Source: Candidatus Altimarinota bacterium (GTDB lineage Bacteria > Patescibacteriota > Gracilibacteria > BD1-5 > UBA6164). Taken from it: DNA of 5,455 nucleotides. Positions 1 through 5,455 of the stretch are shown one piece after another (within the stretch, counting starts at the first letter, position 1; each line of letters starts with the position of its first letter). Both the position numbers and the translations under genes were made by a program. Under the pieces are notes generated by a model, which saw only the letters and a list, made by a program, of their open reading frames with translations, did not search any database and was not told the origin of the DNA. The DNA is taken from NCBI GenBank assembly GCA_020631575.1, contig JAHDGX010000056.1, positions 1 through 5,455 of the forward strand, read 5' to 3'.

Positions 1-1
1 T

Positions 2-1099
2 TTTTCAAAACCAGAACTTTGTGAATATGACAATGAAGTGACAGTGGTAGAACAGGAACCTGAAATTATTCAAGATAATGAAACTGAAGATGAAACCATT
101 CAGGAGGATTCTACAGAGCAAAAAGATGAAATAAGTATAGACTCGGAGAATTCTGTCTCAAATGTATCCACAGAGAATACAATTAATATGATGATGACGA
201 ATCTTCAATGAGAAGAAGTGAGTTATTCACTTGCCAGAGATTATAAGAGTTGTCCAAATATCCCAGTAATTCTGGATACACAAAATGTTAATTTAGAAGG
301 GGTATTCTCAGATATTTATGATTCACAAAATCCACAGATAGTTGCAAACTTTAAAGAGGCATGAGTTATTAATGGATATGAGAATGGAGCTTTTGCCCCA
401 AGTAGTGAGATATCAAGAACAGAGTTTCTTAAAATAGTTCTTAAAACACATTGTTTAGATTATGATAATCAAAATACAGAAAACCTAGCATTTGTAGATA
501 CTAATAAAAATTCATGGCAAGCAAGAGTTATATCCAGATCTCAAGACTTAGGAATCATCAGTGGAGATACTCTTGAGATAAATAGGGGTCTTATTGATAC
601 AAATCTTGAGAAACAGTATGACCTAGCAAGAATAGAAGAACTCAAAAGAGTATTGAGAGCTCTTGGTCTCTATGTTGGAGAAATTGATGGGTATTATACT
701 CAAGATCTCGTAGAGGCAGTGTATAACTTTCAGTTAGAGCAAGGTATAGTTGCAAATGAATATCAGGCATGAGCTTGATCATGGGGGCCGAGCACAAGAG
801 CAGCATTCTTTGAAAAGTATCCAGAGACGAGTTACAGAGTATTTAGACCAAATGATATAATATCAAAATCTGAAGCTCTTAAGATCCTGATGAGAATGAG
901 TAATCTACAAGCTGAGAATCCACAAAAACTTCTCTACAGTGATATTGATACTGATTGGCATATTCCGTATATCAGATCAGCACAAACACTTGGGCTTTTT
1001 GATCCAGAAGCTGATGACTTTGAATTTAATCCAAACTCATGAGTAAGTAGAGATAACATGGTACATCTCATACATAATCTTATAGGGTTATATAGGTAA
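2..1099 (+). CDS. Cell-surface protein with SLH modules and an inserted peptidoglycan-binding domain (5' end missing)
   Basis: The frame is open from the left edge to TAA at 1097-1099, giving 365 visible residues; the start lies outside the window. It contains five in-frame UGA codons (209, 362, 770, 776, 1040), read here as Gly. Visible order: an acidic low-complexity stretch rich in Glu, Asp, Gln and Thr (about residues 10-60), probably an extracellular stalk; an SLH module (about 101-150, VFSDIYD...GVINGYENGAFAP...ISRTEFLKIV); the first half of a second SLH (about 162-195, FVDTNKNSW...LGIISGD); a PG_binding_1-like segment (about 208-274, LGLYVGEIDGYYTQDLVEAV...WGPSTRAAF); then FRPNDIISKSEALKIL (about 281-297), which looks like the other half of the second SLH; and a third SLH (about 312-365). 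SLH and PG_binding_1 families attach proteins to cell-wall polymers, so the protein is probably a wall-anchored surface protein. Any signal peptide or catalytic domain would lie upstream and cannot be seen. Domain calls are by eye; the specific role is unknown. Confidence 0.85.
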
Positions 1100-1105
1100 A
1101 TTTAC

Positions 1106-1141
1106 ACAAAAAGCAGCTCTACATGTAGAGCTGCTTTTTGT
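1106..1141 (+). terminator. Rho-independent terminator, perfect 36-nt palindrome
   Basis: A perfect inverted repeat starts 7 nt after the stop of the surface-protein gene. The core stem is GCAGCTCTA/TAGAGCTGC around a CATG centre, flanked by five A on the left and five T on the right, which extend the pairing and give the U-tract on the plus strand. The symmetry means it could also terminate minus-strand transcription, although no minus-strand gene is visible. It separates the surface-protein gene from the downstream operon. Confidence 0.9.
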
Positions 1142-1144
1142 ATA

Positions 1145-1189
1145 TTGCAATTCATGCAAGATTTCTTACTATAAAATATATTATATACT
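1145..1189 (+). promoter_or_regulatory. Candidate promoter for the kinase-thrC-apt-prs operon
   Basis: The 60 nt between the terminator and the ATG at 1203 are very AT-rich and contain -10-like hexamers TATAAA (1170-1175) and TATACT (1184-1189, 5 of 6 to consensus). TTGCAA at 1145-1150 is a weak -35 match 19 nt before the first of these. If TATACT is used, transcription would start only about 6 nt before the ATG. A promoter is expected here because a strong terminator lies just upstream, but the exact boxes are uncertain. Confidence 0.35.
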
Positions 1190-1202
1190 AGCTGTTACAA
1201 CT

Positions 1203-1856
1203 ATGTCAGATCTGTTAACACAAGATGAAATGATGCAACATGTTGCTTCAGGGGATTTTCGTCTTGCTTTTGTAGGAATGTCGAATTGTGGGAAGAGCTA
1301 TAGATCAAGAATCTTGCAAAATGATGCAGGATTTTTTTGGTATGAGGTAGATAGGGAAATCCAAAAAAAACTCGGTTTTGATACGATGGAGGAAATAGCA
1401 GCCTGGATGTGAGATCCGAGCAGTGACTGATTTCAAGAGAGGGAGCAAACCTATCTAGAGAAAGAAGAGCAGTGCACGCATCTCGAGTGACTCAATACGG
1501 CTGGTAAAAATCTCGTTTTTGATACCACATGAAGTGTTATATATCTCTCACAAGTAACAAAATCTTGGCTCAAAAATCATTGCCTCATTGTAAACATTGA
1601 TGTAGGACTTGATGCTATTCCCGTTATGCTTGAGAGGTATATACAGGAACCAAAACCAGTTTCCTGGAACGGTATGTTGATACCAAAAAAGGGAGAGTCG
1701 CAAGAAGAAAGCCTGAGAAGATGTTACCCAGAACTATTAAAAGATAGGCTCAGACAATATAAACAGTTTTCACATATAACTATTCCAGCTAAAAATTTAA
1801 AAGATCTTTCAGCTGATGATACAATTAGGGTTATTGCATCTTATCTTCCTAACTAA
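1203..1856 (+). CDS. Shikimate-kinase-like P-loop kinase next to threonine synthase
   Basis: ATG at 1203 to TAA at 1854-1856 gives 217 residues once four UGA codons (1410, 1428, 1488, 1530) are read as Gly. A Walker A P-loop, GMSNCGKS, lies at residues 25-32. It is followed by VDREIQKKLG (from 49), TMEEIAAWMG and GFQEREQTYLEKE (from 76), in the order seen in shikimate kinases. LVFDTTGSVIYL (about 104-115) sits where shikimate kinases have their GGG motif, and a PELLKDRLRQY segment lies in the C-terminal part. Two substrate-site positions differ from true shikimate kinases: the Arg of the FRxxE motif is Gln78, and the triple-glycine motif is replaced by TTG. The substrate may therefore not be shikimate. 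The gene ends 6 nt before thrC, and animal THNSL1 fuses a similar domain to a threonine-synthase-like domain, so a role in threonine metabolism is a reasonable inference. At 217 residues it is longer than typical AroK (about 170). This start is the first ATG after the terminator; no Shine-Dalgarno motif precedes it. Confidence 0.85.
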
Positions 1857-1862
1857 ACTATT

Positions 1863-3275
1863 ATGAAATTTGTCAGTACCAGAGACGCAGAGAAAAAAGA
1901 ACTTTCATATACTGATACACTTCTAGCGGGGCTTGCTCCAGATAGAGGGCTTTTTATTCCATCAGAGTATCCTCAAGTCAGTCTTGATGAACTAAAAGTC
2001 TTAAAAGATACAGCATATACAGAGATCGCTTTTGCGATAAAAAAGAAAATTATCGGCTGAGATATTCCAGATGATACATTGAGAGAACTCGTAAATAGAG
2101 CTTATACTCAAGAAAAATTCCCAGAAAGCAGAAATGGAAACATCACTCCAGTGAGAAAAATAGAGAAGAACTTTTATATCCAAAATCTTTCACTCGGTCC
2201 AACAGCAGCGTTCAAAGATATGGCAATGCAGCAGCTTGGTCAGGAAATGAATTATGAGCTAAATAAAAGGGGAGAATCACTTACCATACTCTGAGCTACT
2301 AGCTGAGATACTGGATCAGCTGCGGAAGCTGCCATGAAGGGGTTAGAGAGTATTAAGCTTTTTATGCTCTCTCCACAGGTGTGAATGAGTGAGTTCCAAA
2401 GAGCACAAATGTGATCTCTCAGTGGAGATAACATTTATAATATCAGTATTGATGGAAGGTTTGATGATTGTCAGGATATGGTAAAAGATATTAAAGGCTC
2501 ATCAGAGTTTGCAAATCTCTGAGCTGTAAACTCTATTAACTGGGGGAGGATATCATCGCAAGTACCATACTATTTTTCTTGATATCTACAAGCCGTTGAT
2601 CAGGTAGGAGAAGAAGTTGATTTCTGCGTCCCAAGTGGGAACTTTGGAAATGTGCTCTCAGGATATATTGCAAAGAAGATGGGACTTCCAATTCGCAGAC
2701 TCATCGTTGCAACGAATGAAAATAATGTCCTTGAGAAACTTTTTAAGACAGGAAAATATACAGTAACTCCAGCAGATATAACCTCAAGTCCATCTATGGA
2801 TATATCTAAGGCTTCAAACTATGAGAGGCTTGTATATGATATACTTTGACGAGATGGAGCAAAGCTCGCAACATATATGAAGCAGTTTGAAGAGAGCTGA
2901 TCTGTAGATCTTACTGATTTTTGAGTGAGTATTTCTGACCTCAAAGAGCTATGATTTGAGAGTGGATCAAGCTCACATGCTCAGAGGCTTGAGATGATAC
3001 AATATGTTGAGGAAAAAAGAGCGTGAGTTATCGACCCACACACAGCTGATAGTATCAAAGTGGCACAGGACTTGAGAGATCCTAATATAAAAACGATTTG
3101 TCTTGAAACTGCGCTCCCAGTGAAGTTTGAGGATACGATTCAGGAAGCTCTGTGAGCGATTCCAGAAAGACCGGAACAGTTTGTGTGACTTGAATCAAGA
3201 TGAGGAGATGACACATTTACGCTTCTATGAACTGATAGAGAAGCACTCAAGGATTTTATGAGAAAAAATATATAA
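1863..3275 (+). CDS. thrC: Threonine synthase (PLP-dependent)
   Basis: This enzyme converts O-phospho-L-homoserine and water to L-threonine and phosphate in the cytoplasm, the last step of threonine synthesis. The frame from ATG 1863 to TAA 3273-3275 gives 470 residues, within the family's usual range, with 16 UGA codons read as Gly against 22 GGN codons. The N-terminus (FVSTRDAEKKELSYTDTLL, then GLAPDRGLFIP) fits the N-terminal domain of the E. coli/yeast type. The PLP-binding Lys118 lies in LGPTAAFKDMA. GATSGDTGSAA (144-154) is the loop that holds the PLP phosphate, and its first two glycines are UGA codons at 2292 and 2304. VPSGNFGN (from about 257) is another signature motif. The gene starts 6 nt after the kinase gene and ends 3 nt before apt, so it is probably cotranscribed with them. 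No Shine-Dalgarno motif is visible upstream. The call is firm because every signature motif is intact and in order. Confidence 0.96.
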
Positions 3276-3278
3276 CCT

Positions 3279-3806
3279 ATGAATATAAAAGACTATATTG
3301 CTGAGTATCCAGATTTTCCAAAACAAGGAATCAATTTTAAGGATATTTCTCCCTTGCTTGCTTCTTCAGAAGCACTGAAATATGTATGTGAAGCTCTAGC
3401 TGAAAAGCTTGTAGGAGCTGATAAGATAGTCGCTCTTGATGCAAGGGGATTTATCTTTGCCCCTATGATATCTCAAATCCTCGGTATACCATGGATTATG
3501 GCTCGTAAGAAATGAAAACTTCCAGGAGAGACGCAGAGTATTTCCTACGATCTAGAATATGGATCAAATACCATTGAGATACAAGCATGAGCTATATGTA
3601 AGTGAGAAAAGATTGCTCTTGTAGATGATCTACTGGCAACCGGGGGAACGGCAATGGCTGCAATAAGGCTCATAGAGCAGCTATGATGAACCCTGTATCA
3701 TGCGGCATTTGTAATATCTCTTGATGATGATTTTTTACTCTGACAGCAAGCAAGAAAAGATCTTACAGCGTACTCACATTCCTCACTTGTATCTTATACC
3801 GATTAA
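3279..3806 (+). CDS. apt: Adenine phosphoribosyltransferase
   Basis: Apt makes AMP and pyrophosphate from adenine and PRPP in the cytoplasm, the purine salvage step for adenine. ATG 3279 to TAA 3804-3806 gives 175 residues, normal for the family, with six UGA codons read as Gly (3513, 3588, 3603, 3684, 3687, 3741). The opening YPDFPKQGINFKDISPLL is typical. DARGFIFAP (54-62) matches the EARGF motif. RKKGKLPGET (from 76, its first Gly encoded by UGA) followed by SYDLEYGS is the hallmark Apt segment. ALVDDLLATGGTA (113-125) is the PRPP-binding loop with its paired Asp116 and Asp117. QLGGTLYHAAFVISL follows, with two consecutive UGA glycines. It starts 3 nt after thrC and is followed 15 nt later by a PRPP synthetase gene, which would make its co-substrate. 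No Shine-Dalgarno motif is seen. Confidence 0.96.
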
Positions 3807-3821
3807 TATGAAACAGCTGTA

Positions 3822-4727
3822 ATGAAGAAAACACTTATTGTACATCCAAACTTTGCTTCTTTGTGACAAAAACTCGCTCAAGAAAATGGTATGGATTACC
3901 CACAGATTCGTTTTGGAGACTTTCCAGATCAGTGGCCTGATCTCAGTATTGATGATATAAAGGGAAGCATAGAGCATCAAGATGTGACCTATATTTGAGA
4001 CTTTTCTCATCCAGAGGACTTTTTCAAAAACTATGCGATGATGCGAGGAATTTTGGATTATTATGCAGGGAAGCTCAGAGTCATTATGCCATACTTTCCA
4101 GTTGGGACTATGGAGCGTATTTCCCAGAAATGAGAGATTGCAACAGCAAAATATTTTGCCGATATCATGAGTCATCTCCCATCATGAAGAAGCTGAAAAA
4201 CGAGTATTCATACCTTTGATATTCATGCGCTGGTGGAAAGATTTCTCTTTGATAGCTTCAAAGTAAATCTAGAGACGCATACGGCAATGTGACACCTAAG
4301 AGAGATAGCAAAGTACAAAGTAATAGTTTTTCCCGATGAAGGAGCAGAGAAACGCTTTGCAAAAGAATTTCAGAATCATGAGATTATAACACTCTCAAAA
4401 AAAAGAGATGGAAGCAAAAGAATCATCGAACTCAAACAAGGAAATCCAGAAGGGAAAGATCTTTTACTTGTTGATGATCTCATACAATCATGAGGAACGC
4501 TCGTACGAGCAGCAGGATTTTTAAGGAGTATTTGAGCTTCGGGGGTAAGTTGATATGCGACCCATGGAGTATTTCCAAATGAGTCACACAAGAAAATATC
4601 ATGAGCTCTCGATATGCTCTATGTGACGGATTCTATTCCTGAGAATATACAAAGAGCTATAGATGTAGAAAATATGAAAATTATTTCCCTTAGGAGTGAT
4701 TATAAAAAACTTATTTTTGCTCAGTAG
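3822..4727 (+). CDS. prs: Ribose-phosphate pyrophosphokinase (PRPP synthetase), plant class II-like
   Basis: PRPP synthetase transfers pyrophosphate from ATP to ribose 5-phosphate, making PRPP for nucleotide synthesis and salvage. ATG 3822 to TAG 4725-4727 gives 301 residues with ten UGA codons read as Gly. Visible motifs in order: FGDFPDQ (31-37); MPYFPVGTMER (89-99); KGEIATAKYFADIMSHLPS (103-121); FDIHALVERF (132-141); VIVFPDEGAEKRF; KKRDGSKRIIELKQGNPEGK; the PRPP/ribose-phosphate loop VDDLIQSGGT (217-226, one Gly by UGA at 4491); and YATHGVFPNESHKK. From memory, the combination of PYFPVGTMER, DIHALxERF, FPDxGAxKRF and VDDLxQxGGT resembles the phosphate-independent class II enzymes of plants more than ordinary bacterial Prs, which has R-x-D-R, D-H and VDDMIDTAGT. 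ATG 3822 is the only in-frame ATG between the apt stop and the conserved region. The link to apt 15 nt upstream supports the function. Confidence 0.9.
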
Positions 4728-4767
4728 TTCTTACCCTGTTCTTACAGAAATATTGTATTGTACTTAC

Positions 4768-4795
4768 ATGAAAATCTGTATAATGGGTCTATAAT
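4768..4795 (+). promoter_or_regulatory. Promoter with two perfect TATAAT boxes
   Basis: The 86-nt gap between prs and the lipoprotein gene holds two exact TATAAT hexamers at 4779-4784 and 4790-4795, 11 nt apart. For the second, ATGAAA at 4768-4773 matches 4 of 6 -35 positions with a 16-nt spacer. For the first, TTGTAC at 4758-4763 is a poorer -35 with a 15-nt spacer. The downstream box would start transcription near 4802, about 12 nt before the ATG at 4814, leaving little room for a ribosome binding site; none is seen. No convincing terminator for the upstream operon was found in this gap. Confidence 0.6.
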
Positions 4796-4813
4796 ATATT
4801 TTAAAAATATTCT

Positions 4814-5395
4814 ATGAAAGCATTTTACGCACTCCTACTTCTCGTGTTTCTTGCATCTTGTGGAACTCCAGTTACTCCTGATGCACCAAAAGAGCCAGTA
4901 GTTCCAAGTGAGCCTCAAGAAGAAGTGCAAGAAGATGTTCCAGCAGAGATTGATGCTGAAGCTGAGAAAATAATCGAAGAGCTCATTAAAATTTGAGAAG
5001 AAAGTAGTGAAGGGGATTCTACTGAGCAAGAAGCTCCAGTGGAAGCTCAGGAGCCAGTAGGTAGTTCATCCGAAACGGTAGAACCTGAACAAGTAGAAAT
5101 ACAGGAAGAAGAAGTACAAGAACCAAATACAGCTGTAGAATCAAAGGTTGTAGAATTGGCTACCAGCTACACAAACCCAGCAGGAAATGTAGATATGAAT
5201 ATATCATATAGTCTTGATGATTCCGGAAAAATTTCAGAGATTTCAGTAACATCTCCAAACTACAAATGAATGGTATGATTCAATAAAAATGCTCAAGCAG
5301 TTATTGGGATGACAGTTGAGCAGGCTTCGGAGTACTATGTATCTGGAAGCTCACTTACCACTCCAGCCTTCCAAAAGGCACTTAAAAATGGGTAA
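4814..5395 (+). CDS. Lipoprotein with acidic linker and FMN-binding-like C-terminal domain
   Basis: ATG 4814 to TAA 5393-5395 gives 193 residues with three UGA codons read as Gly (4994, 5267, 5276). The N-terminus is a short lipoprotein signal, MKAFYALLLLVFLASC, with lipobox LASC and the lipidated Cys at residue 16. Residues about 17-110 are a low-complexity linker rich in Glu, Gln, Pro and Val. Residues about 112-190 look like a divergent FMN-binding (FMN_bind, NqrC/RnfG-type) domain: a YTNPAGNVDMNISYSLDDSGKISEISV stretch (split as YTNPAGNVDMNISY and SLDDSGKISEISV), then IGMTVEQA and SGSSLTTPAFQKAL (177-190), which parallels the SGATxTSxAFxxAL ending of flavinylated domains. The usual flavin-carrying Thr of SGAT is Ser180 here, and the Asp that normally lies three residues before the motif is Tyr174. 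A gene that looks like apbE, whose product attaches FMN to such domains, starts 6 nt downstream and supports the call. The likely role is membrane-anchored extracytoplasmic electron transfer; the partner is unknown. Confidence 0.75.
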
Positions 5396-5401
5396 AAATT
5401 T

Positions 5402-5455
5402 ATGAAGTACTCAAAAGATGCTTTTGGTTCAACTCTAGAAATTACGCTCTATGAG
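5402..5455 (+). CDS. apbE: Probable FAD:protein FMN transferase ApbE (3' end missing)
   Basis: Only the first 18 codons lie in the window, MKYSKDAFGSTLEITLYE, and the frame is open at the right edge. ApbE proteins typically begin their conserved domain with a short motif of the kind AMGTxxEITLYG, which FGSTLEITLYE resembles. ApbE moves FMN from FAD onto a Thr (sometimes Ser) of FMN-binding domains outside the cytoplasm. The position, 6 nt after a gene for a lipoprotein with a likely FMN-binding domain, makes this the expected partner. No signal peptide is visible in these 18 residues. The call rests on a short motif plus context and remains tentative. Confidence 0.55.
   Translation, partial: MKYSKDAFGSTLEITLYE

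Noticed and set aside
1145..1159. TTGCA-attca-TGCAA inverted repeat upstream of the kinase gene considered as an operator
   Set aside because: Only 5-bp arms in AT-rich DNA, with no second copy in the window and no known regulator match.
2001..2434. Two minus-strand open frames of 60 codons inside thrC
   Set aside because: Both are antisense to conserved threonine synthase sequence and show no family features.
3808..3822. Tiny ORF ATG-AAA-CAG-CTG-TAA whose stop overlaps the prs ATG (TAATG), suggesting translational coupling
   Set aside because: Four codons between apt and prs without a ribosome binding site are easily due to chance; no conservation can be tested here.
3783..4175. Minus-strand open frame of 130 codons opposite the apt end and the first third of prs
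   Set aside because: It lies antisense to two well-supported genes, has no recognisable motif, and would need standard-code reading in a UGA=Gly genome; it is a shadow of the plus-strand genes.
3995..4219. Plus-strand ORF of 74 codons in another frame within prs
   Set aside because: It overlaps the conserved PRPP synthetase frame and has no recognisable motif.
4735..4789. Imperfect inverted repeat (ACCC...TACAG with CTGTA...GGGT) after prs considered as a terminator
   Set aside because: The arms are short and interrupted by mismatches, the loop is long and there is no following U-tract; it also overlaps the promoter region.
1203..5395. Reading the genes as a cluster of pseudogenes with many nonsense mutations
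   Set aside because: All interruptions are UGA, never UAA or UAG, no frameshift is needed, and conserved glycines fall exactly on the UGA codons, so the genes are intact under code 25.

Overview
This window comes from a bacterium that reads UGA as glycine (genetic code 25), which points to Candidatus Gracilibacteria or Absconditabacteria (BD1-5/SR1) of the CPR/Patescibacteria. With the standard code every gene breaks into short fragments. With UGA read as Gly, the whole window becomes seven plus-strand genes that nearly abut, and I count 44 in-frame UGA codons. Several of them fall on glycines that are essentially invariant in known enzymes, such as both UGA codons in the GATSGDTGS motif of threonine synthase. 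UGG is used separately for Trp, so this is not the UGA=Trp code of mycoplasmas. All true stops are UAA, apart from one UAG. The sequence alone does not tell the two phyla apart.

Layout: (1) 2-1099 is the 3' part of a cell-surface protein with an acidic stalk, S-layer homology (SLH) modules and a peptidoglycan-binding module. It ends at a strong palindromic terminator (1106-1141). (2) 1203-4727 is a compact four-gene run with gaps of 6, 3 and 15 nt, probably one operon. It encodes a shikimate-kinase-like P-loop kinase, threonine synthase (thrC), adenine phosphoribosyltransferase (apt) and a PRPP synthetase that resembles the plant class II enzymes. (3) 4814-5455 starts behind two perfect TATAAT boxes. 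It encodes a lipoprotein with a C-terminal FMN-binding-like domain, followed after 6 nt by the first 18 codons of what looks like an ApbE flavin transferase.

How the genes fit together: the PRPP synthetase makes the PRPP that Apt uses to salvage adenine to AMP. The kinase next to threonine synthase recalls animal THNSL1, where a shikimate-kinase-like domain is fused to a threonine-synthase-like domain; it might supply phosphohomoserine or play a related role. The lipoprotein plus ApbE suggests a surface-anchored, covalently flavinylated electron carrier. None of the starts has a recognisable Shine-Dalgarno sequence, and the candidate promoters lie very close to the start codons, so leaderless or near-leaderless translation is plausible.

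There is no RNA gene, CRISPR array, insertion sequence or phage signature. The two intergenic stretches (1100-1202 and 4728-4813) hold only the terminator and promoter candidates described.
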